Part shown: positions 51,177 to 63,938 of the stretch, in pieces | Layout of the letters: the number at the start of each line of letters is the position of its first letter | Position numbering within the stretch: the first letter of the stretch is position 1 | Program-made: the position numbers and the translations under genes | Notes under the pieces: model-generated | What the model was told of the DNA's origin: nothing | What the model saw: only the letters and a program-made list of their open reading frames with translations | Database searches by the model: none | DNA from: Amycolatopsis anabasis | GTDB taxonomy: Bacteria > Actinomycetota > Actinomycetes > Mycobacteriales > Pseudonocardiaceae | Direction of reading: 5' to 3' | Length of the DNA stretch: 64,000 bases | NCBI RefSeq assembly: GCF_009765355.1 | Contig: NZ_VTHK01000006.1 | Coordinates: 186,001 to 250,000, forward strand

Positions 51177-51578
51177 CGGTTGCGCTGACCGGTTCAGGTG
51201 CTGCGGATTACTGACCGGATTGGCAATGAAATGCGCATTGCGCAACTCTTTCGAAAATGAAAAAACTTGTCCCCGCACATTAAGCCGCGCGAACCGGACG
51301 TTAAATATTGTTCGACGAGGCACGCCTCGCCCTCGCCCCGGAGCGACGGCGAGGCGTGCCGCCGGGTGCGCGGCCACCCGTGTTTCCCCTGCTAGTGGCC
51401 GATGTCACGGCAGCGGTAAGGACGATCGACGGTGAAGCTCGTGTTACGGACGGCTCACCCGACCACTGGGCGTTGAGTGAGAATTTAGCGTCATTCTGGC
51501 AAAGTGGAGTGACACCTTCTAGGCTACCGCTGGAACGACGTCGATGACGACGGTCGAATTAGCCCGGAGGTGGCGGCG
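51177..51578. promoter_or_regulatory. Intergenic region upstream of narG
   Basis: This 402-bp gap contains AT-rich DNA near 51220-51310 with the overlapping palindromes AATGCGCATT and TTGCGCAA at 51229-51244. The hairpin at 51319-51360 follows. A possible -35 CTGGCA (51496) and -10 TAGGCT (51520) with 18-bp spacing lie 54 bp before narG. No Fnr box of standard form is recognised. No gene is seen. Confidence 0.5.
51319..51360. terminator. Hairpin between the NmrA-like gene and narG
   Basis: Perfect 13-bp arms GGCACGCCTCGCC (51319-51331) and GGCGAGGCGTGCC (51348-51360). It probably ends the NmrA-like transcript. A role in a nar leader is an alternative. Confidence 0.6.
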
Positions 51579-55264
<3,686 letters not shown>

Positions 55265-55265
<1 letters not shown>

Positions 55266-56896
55266 TGCGCGTGATGGCTCAGCTGGCCATGGTGATGAAC
55301 CTGGACAAGTGCATCGGCTGCCACACGTGCAGCGTGACCTGCAAGCAGGCGTGGACCAACCGCGGCGGCGTGGAGTACGCGTGGTTCAACAACGTGGAAA
55401 CCCGCCCCGGGCAAGGGTATCCGCGCCAGTACGAGGACCAGGGGCGCTGGAAGGGCGGCTGGACGCTCACCAAGCGCGGCAAACTCACCCTGCGTTCCGG
55501 CTCCCGGCTGCGGCGGCTGCTGAACATCTTCGCCAACCCGGACCTGCCGACCGTGTCGGACTACTACGAGCCGTGGACCTACGACTACCAGAACCTGCTG
55601 TCCGCCCCGCCCGCCGACACCACGCCCACCGCCAAGCCGGTCTCGTCGATCACCGGCGAGGACACCGCGGTCACCTGGGGCGCCAACTGGGACGACGACC
55701 TGGGCGGCGGGCCCGCGCAGATCGGCCGCGATCCCCTGCTGGGCAAGGTTTCCGAGCAGGTGAAGCTCGAGTTCGAGCAGACCTTCATGTTCTACCTGCC
55801 GCGCATCTGCGAACACTGCCTCAACCCCTCGTGCGCGGCTTCCTGCCCCTCCGGCGCCATCTACAAGCGCACCGAGGACGGCATCGTGCTGGTGGACCAG
55901 GACCGCTGCCGCGGCTGGCGGCAGTGCGTCACCGGTTGCCCGTACAAGAAGATCTACTTCAACCACAAGACGGGCAAGGCGGAGAAGTGCACCTTCTGCT
56001 ACCCGCGGGTCGAGGTGGGCATCCCCACGGTCTGCTCGGAGACCTGCGTCGGCCGGTTGCGCTACATCGGCGTGCTGCTCTACGACGCCGACCGGGTCGG
56101 CGAGGCGGCGTCGGTGCGCGACGAGAAGGACCTCTACCCGGCGCAGCTGGGCGTGTTCCTCAACCCGCACGACCCGCGGGTGATCGCCGAGGCGGAGCGG
56201 GCGGGCATCTCCCCCGAGTGGCTCGAGGCCGCGCGGAACTCCCCGGTGTACCAGCTGATCGTCGACTACCAGCTGGCCCTGCCGCTGCATCCGGAGTACC
56301 GCACCATGCCGATGGTGTGGTACGTGCCGCCGCTTTCGCCGGTGGTCGACGTGCTGGCGCAGACCGGGCACGACGGGGAGAACGCGGGCAACCTGTTCGG
56401 CGCGATCGACGCGCTGCGCATCCCGGTCGAGTACCTGGCGGAACTGTTCACCGCCGGTGACGTCGGCCCGGTGCGCGCGGCACTGCAGCGGCTGGCCGCG
56501 ATGCGCGCGCACATGCGCAAGGTCAACCTCGGCGAGGACGTGGACGACTCGATCGCCGCGTCGGTGCGGCTGCGGCCGGGCGAGATCGAGTCGATGTACC
56601 GGTTGCTGGCCATCGCGAAGTACGAGGACCGCTACGTCATCCCGGACGGCGCGGGATCGGACGCGCACCGGCTGGACGCGCTGGCCACCGGGTGCAGCCT
56701 GGACGGCGACGGCGGACCCGGCATGACGGCGTTCGACGCGATGGCGGAGAAGTTCCACCTCACCGACACCAACGGCGCCGCGGCGCCGCCGGACAAGGCG
56801 AACCGGATCAACTTGCTGGACTGGGACGGCACCAGCACCAAGGGGCTGTTCCCGACGAACGGCAACGATGTCACGCACGAGTCGGAGGCCGTATGA
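55265..56896 (+). CDS. narH: Respiratory nitrate reductase beta subunit
   Basis: A 543-residue iron-sulfur protein with four Cys groups: CIGCHTCSVTC, CEHCLNPSCAASCP, CRGWRQCVTGCP and CTFCYPRVEVGIPTVCSETC. In the third group a Trp replaces a Cys, as in NarH of other bacteria, giving the [3Fe-4S] centre. It carries electrons from NarI to NarG. It overlaps narG by one base. Confidence 0.96.
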
Positions 56897-56970
56897 GCAC
56901 ACAATCGCGAAGCGCTGCTCATGCGGCCGACCGGGTGCGGGTGTCCCGCAAGACACCGAAGGCCGTCTGA
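56893..56970 (+). CDS. 25-codon mini-ORF coupled between narH and narJ
   Basis: ATG at 56893 overlaps the narH stop (ATGA). The frame ends with TGA at 56968-56970, which overlaps the narJ ATG (TGATG). The product would be a basic, Ser/Arg-rich 25-residue peptide (MSTQSRSAAHAADRVRVS...). It may serve only to hand ribosomes from narH to narJ, or be a small protein. A remnant of a longer narH tail is an alternative. Confidence 0.45.
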   Translation: MSTQSRSAAHAADRVRVSRKTPKAV

Positions 56971-57638
56971 TGGGCCGCCGGTCGCGGGCCGACAACGGCG
57001 CACTGTCCGAAAGGGACAGTCGGCTGGTGTGGCGGATCGCCGCGCTGCTGATCGACTACCCGGGTGCCGCGACCCTGGCCATGCTGCCCGACCTGCGCAC
57101 GGCGGCGGGCGCCATCCCGCCACCGGCCGGTGCCGCCCTGGTGTCCTTTGTGGACTACGCGCGGTCCAGCGGCGAAACGGAGCTGGCCGCGCACTACGTG
57201 GAGACCTTCGACCTGCGCAAGCGCAACTGCCTGCACCTGACTTATTACGCCTACGGTGACACCCGCAAACGCGGCATGGCGCTGCTGCGGTTCAAGCACG
57301 CCTACCGCAACGCGAACGTGGAACTCGGCGAGCACGAGTTGCCCGATCACCTCGCGGTGGTACTGGAGTTCGCCGCGACCGTCGATCCGGTCACCGGCCG
57401 CCGATTGCTGGCCGACCACCGCCCGGTGCTGGAACTGATCCGGATGTCCCTCGCGGACAGCGGATCGCCGTACCGGGCCGTGCTGGACGCGGTGTGCGCC
57501 ACGCTGCCGGAAATGGGCGCCGCGGACCGCCGCAAGATCGCCGCGCTGGCCGCGGAAGGGCCGCCGGAAGAGGCCGTGGGCCTGGAACCGTTCGCGCTGG
57601 ACCCCAGTTCGCAGCCCGAGTTCGGAGGACGACGATGA
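56970..57638 (+). CDS. narJ: Nitrate reductase assembly chaperone
   Basis: A 222-residue helical TorD-family chaperone. VWRIAALLIDYPGAATLAMLPDL, YVETFDLRKRNCLHLTYYAYGDTRKRG and ELPDHLAVVLEFAATVDP are NarJ hallmarks. It inserts the molybdenum cofactor into NarG and holds the GH complex back from the membrane. ATG 56970 shares its first base with the stop of the mini-ORF. Confidence 0.93.
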   Translation: MGRRSRADNGALSERDSRLVWRIAALLIDYPGAATLAMLPDLRTAAGAIPPPAGAALVSFVDYARSSGETELAAHYVETFDLRKRNCLHLTYYAYGDTRKRGMALLRFKHAYRNANVELGEHELPDHLAVVLEFAATVDPVTGRRLLADHRPVLELIRMSLADSGSPYRAVLDAVCATLPEMGAADRRKIAALAAEGPPEEAVGLEPFALDPSSQPEFGGRR

Positions 57639-58372
57639 GCACGCTGCTGTGGATCGCGTGGCCGTACATGGCGCTGACCTCGTTCCTGGTCGGCCACATC
57701 TGGCGGTACCGGCACGACCAGTTCGGCTGGACCACGAGGTCCTCGCAGCTGTACGAGAGCAAGCTGCTGCGCCTGGGCAGCCCGCTGTTCCACTTCGGGT
57801 TGCTCGCGGTGCTCGGCGGGCACGTACTCGGCATCGGGGTGCCGAAGAGCTGGACCGCGGCGCTGGGTGTCTCCGAAGACGTCTACCACGTGCTGTCGGT
57901 GTCCGCGGGCACGGTTGCGGGCCTGGCCACCGTGGCCGGTCTGGCGATCCTGGGGTACCGGCGGATCACCGTGCCCGCGGTGCGCAAGGCCACCACCCGC
58001 GTCGACAAGGTGATGTACGTGCTGCTCGCGGCGGCGATCAGCACCGGCATGCTGAACACGGTGGGGGAAAACCTGTTCGGCGGCGGCTACGACTACCGGG
58101 CCACGGTGTCGGTGTGGTTCCGGGGGTTGTTCACCTTCTCCGCGCGGCCGGACCTGATGGCGAGCGCACCGCTCAGCTTCCAGGTGCACACCGCGATCGT
58201 GTTCGTGCTGCTGGCGATCTGGCCCTACACCCGCCTCGTGCACGTGTTCAGCGCGCCGGTCGGCTATCTCGTCCGCCCCTACGTGGTCTACCGCAGCCGT
58301 GATCCGCGGCGCCCGGACACCCGCCGCTACGCCCGAGCCTGGAGCGACCCGCACCCCGTCAAGCACCGGTAG
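57635..58372 (+). CDS. narI: Respiratory nitrate reductase gamma subunit (cytochrome b)
   Basis: A 245-residue membrane protein with five hydrophobic segments. The His pairs for the two b hemes lie in FHFGLLAVLGGHVLGI and LSFQVHTAIVFVLLAIWPYTRLVHVFS. It oxidises menaquinol and passes electrons to NarH. ATG overlaps the narJ stop by 4 bp. No narK transporter is in the window. Confidence 0.95.
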   Translation: MSTLLWIAWPYMALTSFLVGHIWRYRHDQFGWTTRSSQLYESKLLRLGSPLFHFGLLAVLGGHVLGIGVPKSWTAALGVSEDVYHVLSVSAGTVAGLATVAGLAILGYRRITVPAVRKATTRVDKVMYVLLAAAISTGMLNTVGENLFGGGYDYRATVSVWFRGLFTFSARPDLMASAPLSFQVHTAIVFVLLAIWPYTRLVHVFSAPVGYLVRPYVVYRSRDPRRPDTRRYARAWSDPHPVKHR

Positions 58373-58391
58373 CCCGCCGGGCCCGTGCCCA

Positions 58392-59066
58392 TCAGGCCTT
58401 GTGTCGTTGTGGCGGCAGGGTGCCGATCACCATGCGGGCGGTGGCGTGCAGGCGCAGGCGTTCCCTGCTGGCGTGGCCGCGCAAGCGGTGGAGGGCCTCG
58501 TCGAGGGTGATGTGACCGCGTTCGGCGAGCACCCCGGTGGCCTGTTCGATGACGCTGGCGCTGGCCAAAGCGGTGCGCAGGGAGTGCCGTTCGCGCCACT
58601 GCCGGAGCCCGACGCTGGCGGCTTCGCTCAGCAGCTGCGCGAGGTGCTCGGTCCGGGCCGGGAGGGCGCTGCGGGAACGGTGGAGCGCGACCGCGCCGAG
58701 CCGGTGGTCGCCGTGGCGCAGCGGCAGCGCGGTCACGGCGGTGATGCCGTGCCCGAGCGCGGCCTCGGTGAAGGCCGGCCACCGCCGCGTGGTGCGCAGA
58801 TCGGCGACCGTGATGGCCGCCGCGGTGTCGCAGCAGTCCACCGCGGGACCGGCCAGCGCCGGCTCGAGCAGGAACCGGATCCAGGCGGGCTCCCCCGCGC
58901 GTGCCGCGATCCTGCCGGACGGCCCGGTGAGCAGCACGGCCGCGCCGGTCACCGGCAGCAGCTGCGCGCAGCGCACGGCCAGCCGGTGCGCGTACTCGGG
59001 CAGATCGTCCAGGGCGGTGGTGTCGGCCAGTTCCACCAGTGTCGGTTCCAGCGCGGAATCGGGCAT
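58392..59066 (-). CDS. GAF-ANTAR RNA-binding antiterminator
   Basis: A 224-residue protein with an N-terminal GAF domain (residues 30-160, AQLLPVTGAAVLLTGPSGRIA, GHGITAVTALPLRHGDHRLGAVALH). A C-terminal ANTAR domain follows: ALASASVIEQATGVLAERGHITLDEALHRLRGHAS. ANTAR domains bind dual hexaloop RNA hairpins to prevent termination. It converges on narI with a 19-bp gap. Control of nar is possible but not shown. ATG 59066 is chosen over TTG 59078. Confidence 0.87.
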   Translation of the reverse strand: MPDSALEPTLVELADTTALDDLPEYAHRLAVRCAQLLPVTGAAVLLTGPSGRIAARAGEPAWIRFLLEPALAGPAVDCCDTAAAITVADLRTTRRWPAFTEAALGHGITAVTALPLRHGDHRLGAVALHRSRSALPARTEHLAQLLSEAASVGLRQWRERHSLRTALASASVIEQATGVLAERGHITLDEALHRLRGHASRERLRLHATARMVIGTLPPQRHKA

Positions 59067-59183
59067 CGTCGGTGTCAACCCCGTCTTCGTGGTGAGCGCG
59101 AGCAGAAGTTACTAACAAGTAGCGCTCTTGCCACCCCCGGGGCATCCGGCATTCGAGCGACTCCACGCGGCGCCGGAAGCCGG

Positions 59184-59507
59184 TCAGTGCGCGGCGCCCA
59201 GTTCCAGGGCGAGCACGCCGCCGATGACCAGGGCGATGCCGCCGGTCTGCACCAGGGTGAGTTCGTCACCGAGAAACAGCGCGCCGATGAGCGTGACCGC
59301 GGCTACCCCGACGGCGGCCCAGACGCCGTAGGCCACCCCGAGGCTCATTCCGCGTGCGAGCGCGAGCGAGAGCAGGACATACGCGCCCACTACGCCGACG
59401 ACCGCCACCGCCGACGGCACCGGTTTGGTGAAACCGTCGGAGAACCGGGTCGCGATGGTGCCGGTCACCTCGGTGACGATGGCGGCGAGCAGGAACAGGT
59501 ACGCCAT
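59184..59507 (-). CDS. Small multidrug resistance (SMR) exporter
   Basis: A 107-residue protein of four membrane helices. MAYLFLLAAIVTEVTGTIATRFSDGF has the essential Glu of EmrE-type proteins in TM1, then GVAYGVWAAVGVAAVTLIGALFLG. It exports cationic compounds with proton exchange as a dimer. It lies downstream of the TetR gene on the same strand with two operator-like palindromes in the gap. Confidence 0.92.
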   Translation of the reverse strand: MAYLFLLAAIVTEVTGTIATRFSDGFTKPVPSAVAVVGVVGAYVLLSLALARGMSLGVAYGVWAAVGVAAVTLIGALFLGDELTLVQTGGIALVIGGVLALELGAAH

Positions 59508-59526
59508 GGGTCCCCCTGGGAGAAAG

Positions 59527-59542
59527 TTGAACTTCTGTACAA
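59527..59542. promoter_or_regulatory. TetR-type operator, site 1
   Basis: TTGAACTTCTGTACAA, an imperfect palindrome of the form TTGnAC-N4-GTnCAA, 20 bp upstream of the SMR start. Its twin is at 59569-59584. Confidence 0.6.
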
Positions 59543-59568
59543 CTACATGGGCAAGCATATCCAGGTAC

Positions 59569-59584
59569 TTGAACAGAAGTCCAA
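59569..59584. promoter_or_regulatory. TetR-type operator, site 2
   Basis: TTGAACAGAAGTCCAA; its reverse complement TTGGACTTCTGTTCAA matches site 1 in 14 of 16 positions. Centre-to-centre distance is 42 bp, four DNA turns, so two repressor dimers would bind on the same face. It abuts the TetR stop codon. Confidence 0.6.
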
Positions 59585-60139
59585 CTAGTTCTTCGGGTGC
59601 ACCGCACGCCGGAGCACCGCGAGGATCTCCGGCATCGCGGGAGGTTCGTCCTCCAGCAGCACCCGGGTGCACAGCCCGTCGGCCGCGGCGACCAGCTCCT
59701 CGACGGTCAGCGGATCGTCGGTGTACCGCCACGCCACCGCCGCGACCGTGTCCCGCCAGTGCCGGGCGACCGGGCGCAGCGCGGGACGTCGCACGGCCAG
59801 CAGCTCCAGCTCGCGTTCGGCCAGGGCTCGCGCCCGGCCAGGGCCGCCGCCATCCGCGATGAGCTGGGCCAGGCCCTCGATCTCGTCGCGGCCGCCGTCG
59901 ACGATCTCGCGCAACTGCCGCGCGTACTCCTCGGCGGCGGCGGTCAGCGCCGCGACGAGCAGATCGTCGAGCGTGGCGAAGTAGTAGGTCGCCGAACTGG
60001 CGGGCACCCCCGCCTCGCGGGCGACGGCGCGATGCGTCACCCCGGCGACGCCGTCGCGCTCCACGACCCGAAGCGTCGCGGCGATGATCGCCGAGCGCCT
60101 GCGCTCACCCCGAACCCGGCGGCCATCGGACCAGTCCAC
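59585..60139 (-). CDS. TetR-family repressor (probable regulator of the SMR gene)
   Basis: A 184-residue TetR protein with the HTH at residues 15-65: RRSAIIAATLRVVERDGVAGVTHRAVAREAGVPASSATYYFATLDDLLVAAL. The C-terminal ligand domain is helical with no recognised pocket signature. It precedes the SMR gene with two operator-like sites in between. GTG 60139 or TTG 60148 may be the start. Confidence 0.88.
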   Translation of the reverse strand: MDWSDGRRVRGERRRSAIIAATLRVVERDGVAGVTHRAVAREAGVPASSATYYFATLDDLLVAALTAAAEEYARQLREIVDGGRDEIEGLAQLIADGGGPGRARALAERELELLAVRRPALRPVARHWRDTVAAVAWRYTDDPLTVEELVAAADGLCTRVLLEDEPPAMPEILAVLRRAVHPKN

Positions 60140-60279
60140 GGTTGCCAACCCTACTTGACCTCAGAAAACGAGCGGGGACGCAGGACATGAAATGCCGCTT
60201 CGCGCAACACGACGGATGTCTCAATGCTCATCAGGTTTCTTTCCAGCCATGGACTATTCACCCAGGTAGGGTCGGATTA

Positions 60280-61731
60280 ATGGAATGGAGTTTTCAATCG
60301 GCCGAAAGTCTTTCGGCCGCCTTGCGTGCCGGTGCGGTGACATCGGTGGAACTGACCGATGAGGCAATCGCTCGTATCGAGCGGGACGACAAGGTGATCA
60401 ACGCGATCTGCGTGCCGGACTTCGATCGCGCGCGGGCCGCCGCGCACCGTGCCGACCAGGCGCGCGCCCGCGGCGAGGACGGGCCGCTGCTCGGGATTCC
60501 GGTGACGGTCAAGGAGTCCTACAACATCGCCGGGCTGCCCACGACCTGGGGCATGCCGCCGCACCGGAACTATCTGCCGGCCGAGGACGCGGTACAGGTG
60601 ACGCGCCTCAAGGCCGCGGGCGCGGTGGTGCTCGGCAAGACCAATGTGCCGTTGGGGCTGCAAGACATCCAGAGCTTCAACGAGATCTACGGGACCACCC
60701 ACAACCCGTGGGATCACGATCGCACACCGGGCGGATCCTCCGGCGGGTCGGCGGCGGCCCTGGCGTCCGGGTTCGGCGCGCTGTCCCTCGGCTCCGACCT
60801 CGCCGGTTCGCTGCGCACCCCCGCGCATTTCTGCGGCGTCTACGCGCACAAGCCGACGCTCGGACTGGCGGCGACCCGCGGTATGGTCCCGCCGTCCGAG
60901 CCGGCCCTGCCGACCGACCTCGACCTCGCCGTCGCCGGTCCGATGGCGCGCACCGCCCGCGACCTCGCGCTCCTGCTCGACGTCATGGCCGGACCGGACC
61001 CGCTGACGCTCGGCGTCGCCTACGATTTGGCACTGCCGCCCGCCCGCCACGAGCGGCTCCGCGACTTCCGGGTCCTGGTCCTCGACGAGCATCCGCTCAT
61101 TCCGACCGGGTCCGCCGTGCGGGCGGGCGTGCGACGAGTGGCCGACGCGCTCGTCGACGGCGGCGCCCGCGTCGAACGGCACAGTCCGCTGCTGCCCGAT
61201 CTGACCGAAGCCGCGACGCTCTACATGCAGTTGCTGATTTCGGGCGCCGTTGCGCGTTTTCCCATCGAATCGCACGAGCAGCTGGCGACCCGCGCCGCCG
61301 GGCTGAGCGCGGACGACCAGAGTCTCGACGCCGTGCGGCTGCGCGCCATGGTGTTCAGCCACCGCGACTGGATCGAGGCGAACAACCGCCGCGAACTCCA
61401 CCGCCACGCCTGGCGGCAGCTGTTCGCCGAGTTCGACGCCGTGGTGTGCCCGATCACGCCGACGCCCGCGTTCCCGCACGACCACAACCCCAATCCGCTG
61501 GAACGGCGCATCGACATCGACGGCGTCGAGCACCCCTACTTCGACCAGTTCGTCTGGGCCGGTCTGGCCACCATGCCCGGCCTGCCCGCCACCGCCATCC
61601 CCGCGGGCCGGTCCCCCGAGGGCCTGCCGGTGGGGGTGCAGCTCATCGGCCCGATGTTCGAGGACCGCACCCCGCTGCGGCTGGCCGACCTGCTCGAGCA
61701 GCGGATCGGCGGCTTCCAGGCACCGCAGTAG
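60280..61731 (+). CDS. Amidase, amidase-signature family
   Basis: A 483-residue enzyme with the Ser-Ser-Lys triad: VTVKESYN holds the Lys, and TPGGSSGGSAAALASGFGALSLGSDLAGSLRTPA holds both Ser residues. It hydrolyses amides. Closest known subgroups act on aryl or fatty amides; the substrate cannot be given. It is about 140 bp from the divergent TetR gene. ATG 60280 gives the family N-terminus. Confidence 0.9.
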   Translation: MEWSFQSAESLSAALRAGAVTSVELTDEAIARIERDDKVINAICVPDFDRARAAAHRADQARARGEDGPLLGIPVTVKESYNIAGLPTTWGMPPHRNYLPAEDAVQVTRLKAAGAVVLGKTNVPLGLQDIQSFNEIYGTTHNPWDHDRTPGGSSGGSAAALASGFGALSLGSDLAGSLRTPAHFCGVYAHKPTLGLAATRGMVPPSEPALPTDLDLAVAGPMARTARDLALLLDVMAGPDPLTLGVAYDLALPPARHERLRDFRVLVLDEHPLIPTGSAVRAGVRRVADALVDGGARVERHSPLLPDLTEAATLYMQLLISGAVARFPIESHEQLATRAAGLSADDQSLDAVRLRAMVFSHRDWIEANNRRELHRHAWRQLFAEFDAVVCPITPTPAFPHDHNPNPLERRIDIDGVEHPYFDQFVWAGLATMPGLPATAIPAGRSPEGLPVGVQLIGPMFEDRTPLRLADLLEQRIGGFQAPQ

Positions 61732-61836
61732 GGCATGATCACGCGTCTGGCGCGCACCGCTCGCGGTGCGCGATCCTCGATGTCGCGGTAAGCACGGAAA
61801 CGAACAGGTCCCACCGAAACGAGCGAGGGGTTGCTG

Positions 61837-62787
61837 ATGCGCCATACGCACCACGAGGACGTCCCGCTGGTGTTCAGCGAAGAGGTTTCCGACGCCCTCG
61901 GCGAGGGCAGGCCGGTCGTGGCGCTGGAGTCGAACGTCATCACCCACGGCCCGCCGTACCCGGAGAACGCGGCCACCGCCAAGGAGGTGCAGGACGCCGT
62001 CCGGGCGGGCGGTTCGGTACCGGCCACGATCGGCATCGAGCACGGCCGCATCGTGGTCGGGATGACCGACGACGACGTCGAACGCTTCGCCTCGGCGAAG
62101 TCGGTCGCCAAGGTCAGCAGCCGGGACCTGCCGATCGTCCTGGCCACCGGGGGACTCGGCGCCACCAGTGTCGCCTCCACACTGGTGGCGGCGGATCTGG
62201 CGGGGATCCCGTTCCTCTCCTCCTCGGGCATCGGCGGGGTGCACCGGGGTGCCGAGAAGACCATGGACATCTCCGCGGACCTGATCCAGTTCACCCGCTC
62301 GAAGGTGGCCGTCGTGTCCGCGGGTGCGAAGAGCATCCTCGATCTGAACCTGACCATGGAGTACCTCGAGACGCAGTGCGTGCCGGTGATCACCTACCGG
62401 GCCGACGACTTTCCCGCGTTCTACAGCGTTTCCAGCGGTATCCGCAGCCCGCACCGGCTGGACGACGAGGAGGCGATCGCCCGCGCGGTCGAATTCCACT
62501 GGGCGCTGGGCAACCGCGGTTCCGTCCTGATCGCGAGCCCGATCAAGGCAGAGGACGCCATCGACAGCCGCGAGGTCGACGCGGCGATCGCGGAAGCGAT
62601 GCGCGCCGCCGACGAGGAAGGCATCCGCGGCGCCGCGATCACGAAGTACCTGATGCGGGTCGTCGACAAGGTGACCGAGGGCCGGACCGCCAAGGCGAAC
62701 AGATCGGTACGCCTGAGCACGGCGGAACTCGCGGGCCGGCTCGCGGCAGCGCATGCCCGGTACCGCGCGCGGAACGCCGCTCGCTGA
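61837..62787 (+). CDS. psuG: Pseudouridine-5'-phosphate glycosidase
   Basis: A 316-residue Psu[61 protein letters not shown] and [24 protein letters not shown] are the conserved blocks. The latter holds residues for the sugar phosphate and manganese. It cleaves pseudouridine 5'-phosphate to uracil and ribose 5-phosphate during RNA breakdown. The kinase PsuK is not adjacent. ATG 61837 follows GAGGGG. Confidence 0.93.
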   Translation: MRHTHHEDVPLVFSEEVSDALGEGRPVVALESNVITHGPPYPENAATAKEVQDAVRAGGSVPATIGIEHGRIVVGMTDDDVERFASAKSVAKVSSRDLPIVLATGGLGATSVASTLVAADLAGIPFLSSSGIGGVHRGAEKTMDISADLIQFTRSKVAVVSAGAKSILDLNLTMEYLETQCVPVITYRADDFPAFYSVSSGIRSPHRLDDEEAIARAVEFHWALGNRGSVLIASPIKAEDAIDSREVDAAIAEAMRAADEEGIRGAAITKYLMRVVDKVTEGRTAKANRSVRLSTAELAGRLAAAHARYRARNAAR

Positions 62788-62834
62788 AGTCCGCGGAGTT
62801 CCCGTTTTGAGAGCTGGTCGCGTCGAAGCTCCGG

Positions 62835-63854
62835 TCAGCCGCGGTAGTGGTCGGCCAGCGCGGTGAAGGCGGCCTTGGGTTCCCACGGCATGCCTGGATA
62901 GGTGTCGCCGTTGCGGTCTTCGAGAACCTTGACGATGCCGAAACTGGCCAGGTCGAGGTCGTGGCGAAGATCATCGGGGCGGTGCGGGTAGTTGTAGAGC
63001 GCGAAAAGATACACGAAGGCGCCGTCAACGCCTTCGGCGTCGAAGATCTCCAGCAACTCGCGCAGGTAGGTGGCCTGACCGGCCTCGTCGCGGTCGTACT
63101 CCCCAGTCAGCCGGACCGGGTGGCCGGTCTCGTCGTGCTCGACGATCTCCATGCTGCGCGGCGCCAGGTCACCAGACCCGCGCCAGGTGGCCGTGCCGAA
63201 GCCGGTGATCGCGACCGGCTTTCCCTGCGCCACGAGGGTGCGCACGCCTTCCTGGAATCGGTCGGCCACCTCGGCGGACCGGATGAGTTCGACCGACACG
63301 ATGTCGAAGCGGGTCCAGTCGACGCGCTCGAACGGGATGCAGGCGTAGGTGATCTTCCCCCGAAAACGCTCGCGGACCGTGGCCACGGCATCGCCGAGGA
63401 AGTCGTTGAGCCGTGCACTCGCCTCGGCAATTCGCTCGCCGAGGCCGTCGGGCTGGCTGAACAGTCGATCGAGCCGCTCGGCGATGTCGTCACCGGGCAG
63501 GAATCCCCGGTCCATGAGGCTCAGCTCGACCCCGGCGACGAACACAACGTCGGCTCCCGCCTGCCGGACCCGCTCCGCCCGCTGGGCGCATTCGGCGAAC
63601 AGCGACAGCATCTCCGTGGTCGTGAGGTCCAGCGGATAGGGCGAGAACCAGACCTCCAGCCCGAGCTCGGCGGCGCGGCGGGCGGCCAGTTCCAGCCGCT
63701 CCGGATCGCCACCGACGAGGTGGACGGCGTTGCAGTGCAGGTCGTCACGGATGATGGCCAGCTCCCGCTGCACCATGTCGAGATCGAAGCTCGCACGGGA
63801 GATCTCGCCGTTGCGAACGAAGCCGGTGTCGTACGCGATGCCCTTGGCCCGCAT
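62835..63854 (-). CDS. TIM-barrel protein of unknown function (glycosidase-like)
   Basis: A 339-residue cytoplasmic protein with a (beta/alpha)8-like pattern: KGIAYDTGFVRNGEISRASFD, NAVHLVGGDPERLELAARRAAELGLEVWFSPYPLD, VVFVAGVELSLMDRGFLPGD, ITYACIPFERVDWTRFDIVSVELIRS, PVAITGFGTATW and GAFVYLFALYNYPHRPDD. Acidic residues at strand ends (VELS, VELI) recall glycoside hydrolases. Relatives in actinomycetes are often labelled abortive-infection proteins without evidence. AAAGGA precedes ATG 63854, and a palindromic operator lies upstream. Confidence 0.6.
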   Translation of the reverse strand: MRAKGIAYDTGFVRNGEISRASFDLDMVQRELAIIRDDLHCNAVHLVGGDPERLELAARRAAELGLEVWFSPYPLDLTTTEMLSLFAECAQRAERVRQAGADVVFVAGVELSLMDRGFLPGDDIAERLDRLFSQPDGLGERIAEASARLNDFLGDAVATVRERFRGKITYACIPFERVDWTRFDIVSVELIRSAEVADRFQEGVRTLVAQGKPVAITGFGTATWRGSGDLAPRSMEIVEHDETGHPVRLTGEYDRDEAGQATYLRELLEIFDAEGVDGAFVYLFALYNYPHRPDDLRHDLDLASFGIVKVLEDRNGDTYPGMPWEPKAAFTALADHYRG

Positions 63855-63891
63855 AGGTCTGGTCCTTTCCCGTCGCGATGTGACGACCCCG

Positions 63892-63921
63892 AGACTAGAC
63901 ACAAAACATGCGTGCACGCAA
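63892..63921 (-). promoter_or_regulatory. Promoter of the TIM-barrel gene
   Basis: On the minus strand -35 TTGCGT (63921-63916) and -10 TAGTCT (63897-63892) are separated by 18 bp. The -35 box lies in the middle of the palindrome at 63907-63938. Confidence 0.5.
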
Positions 63922-63938
63922 ATTTGCGTGCACGCATG
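63907..63938. promoter_or_regulatory. Perfect 32-bp palindromic operator
   Basis: Half-site CATGCGTGCACGCAAA is repeated in exact inverted form. Each half contains the self-complementary 12-mer TGCGTGCACGCA, so two dimer sites lie 16 bp apart centre to centre. The palindrome covers the -35 box of the leftward TIM-barrel gene and so fits a repressor site. The regulator may be encoded just beyond the right edge. Confidence 0.7.

Noticed and set aside
49083-51377. 764-codon minus-strand frame across the sirtuin and NmrA-like genes
   Set aside because: Shadow of the real plus-strand genes; the plus-strand products carry complete family motifs.
60277-62886. 869-codon minus-strand frame across the amidase and psuG
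   Set aside because: It crosses two intact genes with clear catalytic motifs and has no recognisable domain.
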